Shown here piece after piece: positions 33,659-42,624 of a stretch of 64,000 bases of DNA. The DNA comes from Amorphus coralli DSM 19760 (lineage in GTDB: Bacteria; Pseudomonadota; Alphaproteobacteria; Rhizobiales; Amorphaceae), in the NCBI RefSeq assembly GCF_000374525.1, contig NZ_KB894570.1:186001-250000 (forward strand), written 5' to 3'. The notes under the pieces were generated by a model that was not told the DNA's origin, made no database searches, and saw only the letters and a list, made by a program, of their open reading frames with translations. The first letter of the stretch is position 1, and each line of letters starts with the position of its first letter. The position numbers and the translations under genes were made by a program.

Positions 33659-35059
33659 TCAGACGCCGTTGTTGCACTCGCCGAGTTCGCCGCCGGCGAA
33701 CATCGGGTTGTCCGGCTCGTACCAGACGTCCTTCGCCGGCACCTCGTCGACGACCTCGAGCAGGTCGTACTTGTCCTTCGGGCTTTCCTTTCCGCGCACC
33801 ACCAGGACCGGCTTGAAGCACTGGTGATCGGCAGCCCGGTAGAGGGTCTGGCCGTTGCCCATGCCGTCGAAGACGAAGCCCTTGTTGGAGGCGGAGTCGA
33901 TGCCGTCGAGCGAGTCGCTGCCCTGGAAGGCGTCAACGATCGCGCACGGCGCGAAGGAGCCGGCGCGCTCGGCAGCGTCGGCATAGAGGAGGGCCTGCAC
34001 GTAGCAGGTCTGGGCGGCCTGCGACGGCGGCTGGCCGTACTTCTGACCGAACGACTTCACGAAGGCCTGGGTGCCGGCGTTCTGCAGCTTCCAGTCCCAG
34101 TTGGCGGAGCCGAGGATGCCCTTCACGTTCTCGCCGGCGCCCTGCGCCATGAGCTCGGAGTAGAGCGGCACGACCATCTCGAACTGCTTGCCGTTCACCT
34201 GCTTGTCGCGCAGGCCGAACTGAACCGCCTGGGTCAGCGAGTTCACCATGTCCTTGCCGTAGTGGTTCAGGATCAGGACGTCGGCGCCGGAGTTGAGAAC
34301 CGGGGTGATGTACTGCGAGAAGTCGCCCGCGCCGAGCGGCGTGCGGACGGTGGCGACCGTCTCCCAGCCCATGTTCTCGGTGGCGGCCTTGATCGACTCC
34401 TCCTGGGTCCAGCCCCAGGTGTAATCGGCGGTGAGGTGGTAGGCCTTGCGGTCGGTGCCGTACTCGCTCTTCAGCACCGGGGCCAGCGCGGCGGCCGACA
34501 TGTAGGCGTCGAAGAAGTGGCGGAAGCCGTTCGCCCGCTTGTCCTTGCCGGTGGTGTCGTTGGAGTGGGTCAGGCCGGCCATGAAGATGACGCCCATCTC
34601 CTGGCAGAGCGACTGCACCGCCACGGCCACGCCCGACGACGAGCCGCCGGTGATCATCACGGCACCGTCCTTCTCGATCATCCGCTTGGCGGACGCGCGG
34701 GCGGCGTCGGACTTGGTCTGCGTGTCGCCGGTGACGAACTCGACCTTCTTGCCGAGGACGCCGTTCCCCTTGAGGGCGGTCGGCTTCATCGTGTTCAGCA
34801 TGCCGCCGTCGCCTTCACCGTTGAGGTGTTCGACAGCGAGCTGGTAGGCGCGCAGCTCGTCCGCGCCTTCGTCGGCATACGGGCCGGTCTGCGGCACGTT
34901 GAAGCCGAACGTGACGGTCGAGCCGGTCGGGGCGTTCAGGTAGTCCGCGGCATAGGCGCGGCGAATGAAGAGGTGAGGCGCAGCCAGCGCGGTACCGCCG
35001 AGGATGGCGCCACCCTTGAGGATCGTCCGGCGGGACGTTCCGGTCTTCGAAATGCTCAT
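33659..35059 (-). CDS. HAAT-family substrate-binding protein, Tat-exported
   Basis: This is the periplasmic binding protein of the importer (466 residues). It starts at ATG 35059, with GGAGG 5 nt before it, and carries a twin-arginine signal (TSRRTILKGGAILGG) ending near RAYA. The mature part follows the LivK/AmiC/UrtA type-I fold (FGFNVPQTGPYADEGADELRAYQLAVEHLN, ITGGSSSGVAVAVQ, YHLTADYTWGWTQEES). It is about 100 residues longer than LivK and nearer in size to urea/amide-type binding proteins, so the ligand is uncertain. Tat export would mean folding before export. The gene is divergent from the ScfR-type regulator. Confidence 0.88.
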   Translation of the reverse strand: MSISKTGTSRRTILKGGAILGGTALAAPHLFIRRAYAADYLNAPTGSTVTFGFNVPQTGPYADEGADELRAYQLAVEHLNGEGDGGMLNTMKPTALKGNGVLGKKVEFVTGDTQTKSDAARASAKRMIEKDGAVMITGGSSSGVAVAVQSLCQEMGVIFMAGLTHSNDTTGKDKRANGFRHFFDAYMSAAALAPVLKSEYGTDRKAYHLTADYTWGWTQEESIKAATENMGWETVATVRTPLGAGDFSQYITPVLNSGADVLILNHYGKDMVNSLTQAVQFGLRDKQVNGKQFEMVVPLYSELMAQGAGENVKGILGSANWDWKLQNAGTQAFVKSFGQKYGQPPSQAAQTCYVQALLYADAAERAGSFAPCAIVDAFQGSDSLDGIDSASNKGFVFDGMGNGQTLYRAADHQCFKPVLVVRGKESPKDKYDLLEVVDEVPAKDVWYEPDNPMFAGGELGECNNGV

Positions 35060-35168
35060 CGTTTCCTCCCGGTGAGTGTTCGGAGCGGACGCGTTGGTGT
35101 GTCTGAATCCCGCTCGTCTAAAATGGCTACGACAAGCCTCACACAACCGGCAATGGCGAAGCGAGGGG

Positions 35169-35181
35169 GTTGCAAAGTTCT
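35169..35181 (-). promoter_or_regulatory. RamB-like operator candidate
   Basis: On the minus strand this reads AGAACTTTGCAAC, which by memory agrees in 12 of 13 positions with the Corynebacterium RamB motif A(A/G)AACTTTGCAAA. It lies between the divergent binding-protein gene and a RamB/ScfR-family regulator. Direct autoregulation is a plausible inference. Confidence 0.4.
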
Positions 35182-35229
35182 GTAAATTCCGGTCGCATGG
35201 CCCCTGACGGCTGTTAATGTCTTTACAGA
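35179..35229. promoter_or_regulatory. TCTGTAAA / TTTACAGA inverted repeat
   Basis: Perfect 8-bp arms at 35179-35186 and 35222-35229, separated by 35 bp, overlap the RamB-like box. The right arm ends 39 bp before the regulator's ATG. The spacing would suit two dimers or a DNA loop at a shared divergent promoter. Confidence 0.35.
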
Positions 35230-35268
35230 GCCCAAAAAGGGCCGGGCCGTCCTTCTGGGGAGGAATGC

Positions 35269-36897
35269 ATGGTCCGGGTACCCATCGGGCAGCGCATACG
35301 CGAGCGCCGACGGCGCGCCGGCATGGCTCAGGCGGCGCTGGCGAAAATGGTCGATATTTCGCCGGCCTATCTGAGCCTCATCGAACACGACAAGCGCTAT
35401 ATCGGCGGCAAGCTACTGCGTCGCATCGCCGACGCGCTGGAGCTCGACCTCGACTATCTGACCGCCGATCAGGACACGCGTCTGGTCGAGACGATGATGG
35501 AACTGTCCGCCGCCAGCGGCATCGAGGGCCTAGACACCGAAAGCGCGGCGAGCCTGGTCGGCCGCTATCCGGAGTGGGCACGGGCCTTCATCAAGCTGCA
35601 CCGCAACCTCCAGGATGCCACCGAAACAGCGCTCGCCCTGTCGGAGCGGCTGAGCCGCGACCCTGAGCTGATGGCGCTCAGCCACCAGATGCTCACTCAG
35701 ATCACCTCGGTGCGCTCCTTCTCCGAAATCCTCGCCGAGCACCAGGACCTCGGCAGCGACGAGCGCCGCCGGTTCGCTGGCATCATCGCCAGCGAGAGCG
35801 ACGCGCTGACCTCCAGCGCCCGCGCCGTCATCGACACGCTGGAACACTCCGGCGACGCCTTCCGGCCCACCTCGCCGGCGCGGGAGGTGGACGACTTCAT
35901 CATCGACAACCGGAACTACTTCGCCTCCATCGAGGAGGCCGCGGCGGTGCTGCGCCGCGACCTTGGCGACGAGCGCTACCTGTCCGATGCCGCATTGGCG
36001 CAGCGCCTGTTCTCCCGCCACGGCGTGGAGGTGGTCTTCGGGCCGCTGCACTGCGCCCGCGACGTGATGGCGCCGCGGCTGGAAATCGCCGAGGGCGCCG
36101 CCCCGTCGACCATCCGCTTCCGGCTGGCCCAGCGTCTCTGCGCGCTGGAGTTCGCCGACCTGTTCGAGGAGATCGTCGCGACCGCGCGCGTCTCCAGCGC
36201 CGAAACCCACGACCGGGTGCTGCGGGCGCTGGCGCGCTACGCTGCCGGAGCCCTTCTGCTGCCCTACATGCCGTTCCTGGAGAGCGCCGAGGCGCTGCGC
36301 TACGATCTCGACGCGCTCGGCTCCCGCTTCGGGGCGAGCTTCGAGCAGGTGGCCCACCGGCTGGTCACCCTGCGCGAGCCGGACAACGAGGGCGTGCCGT
36401 TTGCCTTCCTGCGTGCAGACCCCGCCGGCAACATCTCCAAGCGCTTCTCCATCCCGGGGTTAAGGATGCCGGAATATGGCGGCGCCTGTCCGCGCTGGCC
36501 CATCTACACCGCGTTCGCGTCCCCGGATCAGGTGGTCAGCCAGCTCGCGGCGATCCCCGGCGGCGCGCAATATCTGTTCGTCGCCCGGCGGGTGATCAAG
36601 CCGGCCGTCATCCATGGCCGCCCTGCGACCGTGTTCAGCGTCATGCTCGGCTGCGAGGCCCACTACGCCGATCGCATCGTCTACGGCGACGCCTATGCCT
36701 CGCGCCGGGACAGCGTCATCTCTCGGGTCGGCTTCGAGTGCCGCTCGTGCCGACGCGAGGACTGCGGCCAGCGGGTCCATCCGCCGGTTTTCCGCCAGGG
36801 CCTGCGCGAGCGCGGGGAGGGGGCGGGCGACGGCCCGGACCGGTCGCCGGTCCAGCCGGCCCTCGTTCTGGAGGGCGTCACCGATGGACGCCCGTGA
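35269..36897 (+). CDS. XRE/ScfR (RamB-type) regulator with inserted HisKA-like segment
   Basis: The 542-residue regulator has an N-terminal XRE helix-turn-helix (about 7-62, recognition area VDISPAYLSLIEH). Its ImmA/IrrE-like middle has lost the zinc HExxH (RLAQRLCALEF). The C-terminal short-chain-fatty-acid regulator (ScfRs/DUF2083) domain contains FECRSCRREDCGQR. Between them, residues about 131-194 resemble a histidine-kinase dimerisation domain: LSHQMLTQITSVRSFSEIL, with His139 at the phospho-acceptor place but no ATPase domain. This segment closely mirrors the kinase encoded three genes downstream. A GGAGG ribosome site precedes ATG 35269. The 3' end overlaps the receiver gene by 14 nt. 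Relatives such as RamB control acetate and propionate metabolism. Confidence 0.82.
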   Translation: MVRVPIGQRIRERRRRAGMAQAALAKMVDISPAYLSLIEHDKRYIGGKLLRRIADALELDLDYLTADQDTRLVETMMELSAASGIEGLDTESAASLVGRYPEWARAFIKLHRNLQDATETALALSERLSRDPELMALSHQMLTQITSVRSFSEILAEHQDLGSDERRRFAGIIASESDALTSSARAVIDTLEHSGDAFRPTSPAREVDDFIIDNRNYFASIEEAAAVLRRDLGDERYLSDAALAQRLFSRHGVEVVFGPLHCARDVMAPRLEIAEGAAPSTIRFRLAQRLCALEFADLFEEIVATARVSSAETHDRVLRALARYAAGALLLPYMPFLESAEALRYDLDALGSRFGASFEQVAHRLVTLREPDNEGVPFAFLRADPAGNISKRFSIPGLRMPEYGGACPRWPIYTAFASPDQVVSQLAAIPGGAQYLFVARRVIKPAVIHGRPATVFSVMLGCEAHYADRIVYGDAYASRRDSVISRVGFECRSCRREDCGQRVHPPVFRQGLRERGEGAGDGPDRSPVQPALVLEGVTDGRP

Positions 36898-37291
36898 GGT
36901 CGGGGAGGGCCGCCGGCAGATCCTCATCGCCGAGGACGAGCCCTTCATCGTGGAATCGCTGACCTTCCTCCTTGAACGCCAGGGTTATGACGTCCGCTCG
37001 GTCCGTGACGGGGCGGTGGCGCTGGAGGAGCTGTCGTCGGAGCCGCCGGACCTGCTGATCCTCGACACCATGATCCCGAGCGAGAACGGATTCGACGTGC
37101 TCCGCCAGCTGCGCCAGATGCCGCATGGCGGTGCGGTCCCGGTGCTCGTGCTCACCGCGAAGGGGCAGGAAAGCGACCGGCGCCAGATGCTGTCGCTGGG
37201 CGCCGACGAGTTCGTCACCAAGCCGTTCTCCAACCAGGATCTGCTGGCGCGCGTGGACCGGCTTCTGGGCGACGCCGGGAGGCGGCCGTGA
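36884..37291 (+). CDS. single-domain response regulator (CheY-like receiver)
   Basis: The 135-residue protein is only a receiver domain: acidic pocket in ILIAEDEP (Glu17, Asp18), phospho-acceptor Asp61 in LLILDTMIP, Thr91 in LVLTAKG and Lys113 in FVTKPFSN. There is no DNA-binding or enzymatic output. ATG 36884 lies inside the end of the regulator gene (14-nt overlap), and its stop overlaps the next gene by 4 nt, so the unit is translationally coupled. It is the expected partner of the SSS-type histidine kinase; its target may be the H-box-containing regulator. Confidence 0.88.
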   Translation: MDAREVGEGRRQILIAEDEPFIVESLTFLLERQGYDVRSVRDGAVALEELSSEPPDLLILDTMIPSENGFDVLRQLRQMPHGGAVPVLVLTAKGQESDRRQMLSLGADEFVTKPFSNQDLLARVDRLLGDAGRRP

Positions 37292-37536
37292 GCCGGCGGC
37301 CCGAGCGCGATCCGGAGAGCGTGACGGACCTGAAGTGGGCCTTGCCGCTGGCGATGGTGCTGCTTCTGATGCCGCCGATCCTCACCGTCTTCGACCACCC
37401 GGTGCTGGTGGCCGGCATCCCGCTCCTCCACGTCTACCTGTTCGCGGTCTGGATCCTCGGTATCGCCGCCACCGCCTGGCTGTCGCGCCGGCTGCGCCGC
37501 GCCACCGACCACGCGCCGCCGCGCGACGGGGGCTGA
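37288..37536 (+). CDS. small two-helix membrane protein beside symporter kinase
   Basis: The 82-residue protein has two hydrophobic helices (about 17-35 and 41-62) between charged ends. I do not recognise a named family with certainty, but small two-helix proteins of this kind (such as YhdT with PanF, or YjcH with ActP) are encoded directly before SSS-family symporters. It overlaps the receiver by 4 nt and lies 3 bp before the symporter-kinase gene, so it may be an accessory subunit of the symporter part. Confidence 0.7.
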   Translation: MSRRPERDPESVTDLKWALPLAMVLLLMPPILTVFDHPVLVAGIPLLHVYLFAVWILGIAATAWLSRRLRRATDHAPPRDGG

Positions 37537-37539
37537 GCC

Positions 37540-40296
37540 ATGCTCGAGCCCGGCGTCATCGTTGCCGTCGCCGGCCTCTATCTGGGCGGACTGTTCCTGC
37601 TCGCCTTCGTCTCCGACCGGCGCGCGGAGCGCGGTGCCGCCGGCATCATTTCCTCGCCGGTGGTCTACACCCTGTCGCTGGCCGTCTACTGCACCTCCTG
37701 GACCTTCTACGGCGCGGTGGGATCGGCAGCGCGCAACGGCATCGAGTTCGCGACCATCTACATCGGACCGACCTTCGTCTTCGTCGGCTGGTGGCTGCTG
37801 CTGCGCAAGCTGGTGCGCATTTCCCGGGCCCAGCAGATCACCTCCATCGCCGACTTCATCTCCGCCCGCTACGGCAAGAGCTCGGCGATCTCCGCGGTGG
37901 TCACGCTGATCGCCATCATTGCCATCTCGCCCTACATCGCGCTGCAACTGAAGGCGGTCGCCACCAGCTTCGAAGCGATCGCCAAGCCCACCCCGTTCGC
38001 CGACGGCACCGGCCCGCCGCCCGGCCTTCTCAGTGACACGGGCTTCTGGGTGGCGGCCTGCATGGCCGCCTTCGTGATCCTGTTCGGCACCCGCAAGATC
38101 GGCGCCGACGAGAGCCATCCAGGCGTCGTGGCGGCCATCGCCTTCGAATCCATGGTCAAGCTCTGCGCGCTGGTCGCCGTCGGCCTGCTGGTGGTGTTCG
38201 GCTTCGCCGGCGAGGATGTGCCGGGCGTGCTCACCGGCGAGTGGAGCCCCAAGGTCGCGCACCTGGCGACGCTCTCCCAGTCCGACGGCAGCCGCTGGGT
38301 GGCGATCAGCTTCCTCTCCGCCGCGGCCATCCTGTGCCTGCCGCGCCAGTTCCAGGTCGCCATCGTGGAGAACCAGGACGAGCGCCATCTGCACACCGCC
38401 GCCTGGATGTTTCCGCTCTACCTGATGCTGATCAGCCTGTTCGTGGTGCCCATCGCGATCGCCGGCATGGCGCTCCTGCCGGAGGGCGCCAACCCCGACC
38501 TTTACGTCCTGACGGTGCCGCTTGCCGCCGGCTACGAGGAGTTGGCGATCTTCGCCTTCATCGGCGGCCTGTCGGCCTCCACCTCGATGGTGATCCTGTC
38601 GTCCATCGCGCTGTCGATCATGATCTCCAACCATTTGGTGACGCCGCTGATGCTGCGCACCCGGCTGATCGAGAGCCATTCCCACGGCGACCTGTCGCGC
38701 ACCGTCCTGTTCAGCCGCCGCGTCTCCATCGTCGCCATCCTTGGCCTCGGCTACCTCTACTATCGCACCACCGCCGGTTCGAGCGGGCTCGCCTCCATCG
38801 GCCTGATCTCCTTCGTCGGCGTCGCCCAGTTCCTGCCGGCGCTGGTGGGCGGCGTGTTCTGGCGGCGTGCCACCCGCGCCGGGGCGCTCTCCGGCCTCGT
38901 CATCGGCTTCGTGGTGTGGGCGTACACGCTGCTGATCCCAAGCTTCGCGGCCGGCGGCTGGGACCTCGCCTGGCTGCAGGGCACGGGCCTCTTCTCCACC
39001 GGGCTCCTGAGCCCCACCGCCTTCCTCGGGCTCTCCGGCTGGGACCCGCTGGTCCACGCCATGTTCTGGAGCCTGACCCTCAATCTCGGCGCCTACGTCT
39101 TCATCTCCATCGCCACCGTCCAGTCGCCCATCGAGCGGCTGCAGAGCGCGCTCTTCGTCGACGTGTTCTCGCGCTCACCCGCTGCGGAGGAACCGGTGCT
39201 GCCGCGCTCGGCCCGGGCGGAGGACCTCTACCGGCTGTCGGAACGCATCCTCGGCGCCGACCGCACCGCCTCCGTCTTCGAGGCGCAAGCCGCGCGCCAG
39301 GGCCGGCCCGGGCGGCTGCCGTTGCCCGACCCGCAGTTCATCGCACTGGTGGAGCGCCAGCTCGCCTCCGGCATCGGTGCGTCGTCGGCCGGCCTGATGG
39401 TGTCGCGGATCGCCAAGGGAGAGCCCATCGCCGTCGACACCGTCATGGCGCTCCTCGACGAGACCCGAGAGGCGATCCGTTACTCGCGCGAACTGGAGCG
39501 CAAGTCGGTGGAGCTGGAGCGGATTGCCGGCGAGCTGCGCGACGCCAACGAGAAGCTGACCCAGCTCGACCGGATGAAGGACGACTTCCTCAGCCGGGTC
39601 AGCCACGAACTGCGGACCCCAATGACGTCGATCCGCTCCTTCGCCGAGCTGCTCGTCCAGGCTGACGGGCTCGACGAGGCCCGTGCACAACGCTTCGTCG
39701 CCATCATCGACCAGGAAAGCCGGCGCCTGACCCGGCTTCTCGACGAGATCCTCGACCTCAACCGGATGGAAAGCGGCCAGGTCAACTGGACGATGGAGAC
39801 CATCGACGCCGCCGCCGTCCTGCGCCAGGCGATGGCGGTGATGAGCGGGCTGGCCGAACGCAGGGGCGTGCGCCTCGTCATGGTGCCGCAGACCTGGCCG
39901 GCGCTGGTCGATGTCGATCCCGACCGCCTGAAGCAGGTCTTCGTCAACCTCCTGTCCAACGCCATCAAGTTCAACACGTCGCCGGACCCGGAGGTGCGTC
40001 TGACCTTCTCCGTCACCGAAGGCAGCGTCGAGATCCGTATCGCGGACAACGGCCCCGGTATTCCGTCGGAAGAGCAGGGCCACCTCTTCACCAAGTTCTC
40101 GCGGGCCTGGAACGAGCGGGCGGGCGACGCCAAGGGCAGCGGTCTCGGCCTGGCGATTTCGCTTCAGATCATGCGGGTTCTGGGCGGCGACATCCGGCTG
40201 GTGGCGACCGGGGCGCAGGGCTCCGTCTTCTCCGTGACCTTGCCGCTGTCACGGCGTGACGCGGCCGCAACGTCGCCCGTCGAGGCGGCGAAGTAG
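37540..40296 (+). CDS. sodium/solute symporter-histidine kinase (CrbS/CbrA-like)
   Basis: This 918-residue hybrid has an SLC5/SSS symporter domain (about 1-535, some 13 hydrophobic segments, with GGLSASTSMVILSSIALSIMISN), a linker with a helical coiled coil (about 640-680), a HisKA domain with His689 in RVSHELRTPMTS, and a HATPase with the N box Asn804 (NLLSNAIKFN), G1 DNGPGIP and G2 GSGLGLAIS. CbrA and CrbS of gamma-proteobacteria have this design and respond to amino acids or acetate. It probably senses or carries a solute and phosphorylates the receiver encoded two genes upstream. No PAS or receiver domain is attached. Confidence 0.92.
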   Translation: MLEPGVIVAVAGLYLGGLFLLAFVSDRRAERGAAGIISSPVVYTLSLAVYCTSWTFYGAVGSAARNGIEFATIYIGPTFVFVGWWLLLRKLVRISRAQQITSIADFISARYGKSSAISAVVTLIAIIAISPYIALQLKAVATSFEAIAKPTPFADGTGPPPGLLSDTGFWVAACMAAFVILFGTRKIGADESHPGVVAAIAFESMVKLCALVAVGLLVVFGFAGEDVPGVLTGEWSPKVAHLATLSQSDGSRWVAISFLSAAAILCLPRQFQVAIVENQDERHLHTAAWMFPLYLMLISLFVVPIAIAGMALLPEGANPDLYVLTVPLAAGYEELAIFAFIGGLSASTSMVILSSIALSIMISNHLVTPLMLRTRLIESHSHGDLSRTVLFSRRVSIVAILGLGYLYYRTTAGSSGLASIGLISFVGVAQFLPALVGGVFWRRATRAGALSGLVIGFVVWAYTLLIPSFAAGGWDLAWLQGTGLFSTGLLSPTAFLGLSGWDPLVHAMFWSLTLNLGAYVFISIATVQSPIERLQSALFVDVFSRSPAAEEPVLPRSARAEDLYRLSERILGADRTASVFEAQAARQGRPGRLPLPDPQFIALVERQLASGIGASSAGLMVSRIAKGEPIAVDTVMALLDETREAIRYSRELERKSVELERIAGELRDANEKLTQLDRMKDDFLSRVSHELRTPMTSIRSFAELLVQADGLDEARAQRFVAIIDQESRRLTRLLDEILDLNRMESGQVNWTMETIDAAAVLRQAMAVMSGLAERRGVRLVMVPQTWPALVDVDPDRLKQVFVNLLSNAIKFNTSPDPEVRLTFSVTEGSVEIRIADNGPGIPSEEQGHLFTKFSRAWNERAGDAKGSGLGLAISLQIMRVLGGDIRLVATGAQGSVFSVTLPLSRRDAAATSPVEAAK

Positions 40297-40339
40297 GCCG
40301 GCCCCGTCTTGGCTTGCAGGGCCCGCGCGACGGCGTCGG

Positions 40340-41017
40340 TCAGAAACCGGCCGACAGCCGCTCCACCGCGTCCACGATCTCGTCGTAGTGGCTGATCAGC
40401 GCGTCCGGCCCGATCTCCGCCATCGGCGTGTCGGTGTAACCGAAATCCACTCCGATCACCGGCGTGGCCGCGGCCCGGGCGGTGTCCACGTCGGTGCGGG
40501 AATCCCCCACCATGATGGCCGCAGACGCGTCGCCGCTTGCCGCCTGGATGGTGCGCAGCAGGTGTGCGGGGTCCGGCTTTGCCATGCCGAACGTGTCCGG
40601 ACCGGCGATCGCGCGGAAACGGCGGCTCAGGTCCAGCGCATCGAGCAGGGCGTTGGCCAGCGGTGCCCGCTTGTTGGTGCACACCGCGAATTGCCAGCCG
40701 TCTTTTTCCAGCCGGTCCAGCGCGTCGATCAGGCCGGGGTAGGGATGGCTCTCGTCGGCGATGTGGGCGACGTAGTAGTCGAGGAATTCGGCCAGCAGCC
40801 GGTCCAGCCGGGCATCGTCCGCCGGCTCGGAAATGTCCTCCAAAGCCCGTTTGATCATCGCCCGGGCGCCGTGGCCAATGGCGTTGCGGGCCCGAATCGG
40901 GTCGGCGCGCGGCAGCCCTTCCAGCGCCAGCACCGTGTTGAGGGCGGCGGTCAGGTCCGGCGCGGTTTCGACAAGGGTGCCGTCGAGATCGAAGACGAGG
41001 GTGCGCACGTGCGGCAT
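40340..41017 (-). CDS. gph: phosphoglycolate phosphatase (HAD family)
   Basis: The 225-residue HAD hydrolase removes phosphate from 2-phosphoglycolate formed by DNA repair or oxygenase side reactions. Motif I is LVFDLDGTLVET, motif II lies in FAVCTNKRA, motif III at GMAKPDPAHL and motif IV in MVGDSRTDVDTA; the helical cap follows motif I. ATG 41017 is chosen since the protein then begins ten residues before motif I. It stands alone, convergent with the histidine kinase gene. Confidence 0.87.
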   Translation of the reverse strand: MPHVRTLVFDLDGTLVETAPDLTAALNTVLALEGLPRADPIRARNAIGHGARAMIKRALEDISEPADDARLDRLLAEFLDYYVAHIADESHPYPGLIDALDRLEKDGWQFAVCTNKRAPLANALLDALDLSRRFRAIAGPDTFGMAKPDPAHLLRTIQAASGDASAAIMVGDSRTDVDTARAAATPVIGVDFGYTDTPMAEIGPDALISHYDEIVDAVERLSAGF

Positions 41018-41220
41018 CGGAAAGGGGCCTCCGGCGGTGATTGGGTCGCGCGTCGCATAGCAGGAAGCGTGGGCTCGCGACACCGGAGGGGTGGTCGACG
41101 AGTGGCCGACGCTGCGGACAATGGCCGCAGACGATGGCCCCGGCGTTTCCCCTTCGCCTGAAAATGCTCTAAGTCGTCCTCAGGAATTCACGTCCCACGA
41201 ACGGATCGACGGACGACGCG

Positions 41221-41931
41221 ATGAGCGATCAGGCAAACGCGGCAAGCATGAAGGAGAAGGCGGCGGCGGCGGCACTGAGCCATGTCGAGCGCGGCATGCG
41301 GCTCGGGCTCGGCACCGGCTCGACGGCCGAAGCCTTCGTGCGCCAGCTCGGCGAACGTGTCGCGGAAGGCCTCACGGTCGTCGGCGTGCCTACCTCCGAG
41401 CGCACCGCGGAGCTGGCCCGCTCGCTGCACATTCCGCTGACGACGCTGGACGAGACGCCGGAGCTGGATCTGACCATCGACGGCGCCGACGAGCTCGACG
41501 ACCGGCTGCGGCTGGTCAAGGGCGGCGGCGGTGCGCTGCTGCGTGAGAAGATCGTCGCGGCTGCCTCGAAGGACATGATCGTCATTGCCGACGCCTCCAA
41601 GCGGGTCGCCACCCTCGGCCGCTTCCCGCTGCCCATCGAGGTCGTGCCCTTCGGGCTCGGCTCCACCCTCAACGCGATTGCGGCCGGTAGCCGTGCCCTC
41701 GGCCTTGACGGGTCGCTCACGGTGAGGCAAGCGGCAGACGGGGGGAGCTACATGACCGACGGTGGACACCTGATCGTCGATGCGGCCTTCGGGCAGATTG
41801 CGGAGCCCGAAGCTCTGTCCGATGCGCTTCATGCCATTCCGGGTGTGGTGGAGCACGGATTGTTCATTGGGCTTGCGAGTGCGGCGCTGATAGCCGACAC
41901 CGATGCCGTCATTCATCTCACGTCGGCCTGA
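41221..41931 (+). CDS. rpiA: ribose-5-phosphate isomerase A
   Basis: RpiA interconverts ribose 5-phosphate and ribulose 5-phosphate in the pentose phosphate pathway. The 236-residue protein shows [13 protein letters not shown], the substrate loop [29 protein letters not shown] (with the catalytic Asp/Glu region) and [10 protein letters not shown]. Length is usual. The DUF2059 protein follows 46 bp later on the same strand. Confidence 0.95.
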   Translation: MSDQANAASMKEKAAAAALSHVERGMRLGLGTGSTAEAFVRQLGERVAEGLTVVGVPTSERTAELARSLHIPLTTLDETPELDLTIDGADELDDRLRLVKGGGGALLREKIVAAASKDMIVIADASKRVATLGRFPLPIEVVPFGLGSTLNAIAAGSRALGLDGSLTVRQAADGGSYMTDGGHLIVDAAFGQIAEPEALSDALHAIPGVVEHGLFIGLASAALIADTDAVIHLTSA

Positions 41932-41977
41932 CACGATCGGCCGGCGAAACCGTCGAACCAACAATCGGAGATCGTTT

Positions 41978-42520
41978 ATGCGCTTTATCTCCTGGAGCCG
42001 GACGGCAGGCGTGGCACTGGCCGCGATGCTGGTCGTTGCCGGTGCGCCGAGCCTTCACGCCCAGTCGAACGATCCGAACGCCCAGGGCGAGCAGGAGACC
42101 TTCACGCCCGAGCATCTTCGCGCCGCGCAGCGTGCCATCGACGCGTCGCGGGCCACCGAAGGCTTCGACGAGATCCTGCCGACGCTCGCCGAACAGACCC
42201 AGGGTCTGTTCATGCGCAGCTATCCCGCGCTTGCCGGCCAGATCGAGGAAGTGACCACCCAGGTCGCCATCGAGATGGCGCAGCGCCGTCCGCAGCTGAA
42301 CCGCACCATTCAGGAAATCTGGGCGCGGCGCTTCACCGTGGAAGAGCTCAACGGCATCGCCGACTTCTACACCTCGCCGCTCGGCGAGAAGGTGGCGCAG
42401 CTCAGCCCGAGCATTTCCGCGCTGTCTGTCGGTGCCTCGAAGCAGTGGGCCGATGCCATTTCCACCGAGATGGTGGAAGAGGTGCGCTCGCGCATGCAGG
42501 CCCAGGGCGCCCCGCTCTGA
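41978..42520 (+). CDS. DUF2059 periplasmic protein
   Basis: The 180-residue protein has a Sec signal peptide (hydrophobic core to about residue 22, cleavage near LHAQ) and a helical DUF2059 domain, whose signature IADFYTSPLGEKVAQL is present at about 127-142. The function of the family is unknown. CGGAG lies 7 nt before ATG 41978, which fixes the start. It lies between rpiA and gor, an arrangement common in Rhizobiales by memory. Confidence 0.85.
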   Translation: MRFISWSRTAGVALAAMLVVAGAPSLHAQSNDPNAQGEQETFTPEHLRAAQRAIDASRATEGFDEILPTLAEQTQGLFMRSYPALAGQIEEVTTQVAIEMAQRRPQLNRTIQEIWARRFTVEELNGIADFYTSPLGEKVAQLSPSISALSVGASKQWADAISTEMVEEVRSRMQAQGAPL

Positions 42521-42624
42521 GGCGGCACGCCCGGAGCGCCTGCGGCGGTCGACCCCGTCCGGACGCGAACGAACGCTGACGTCGGCGGCTCCGTGCGGGC
42601 CGCCGCGCCCGCTGCGAGGATCAG

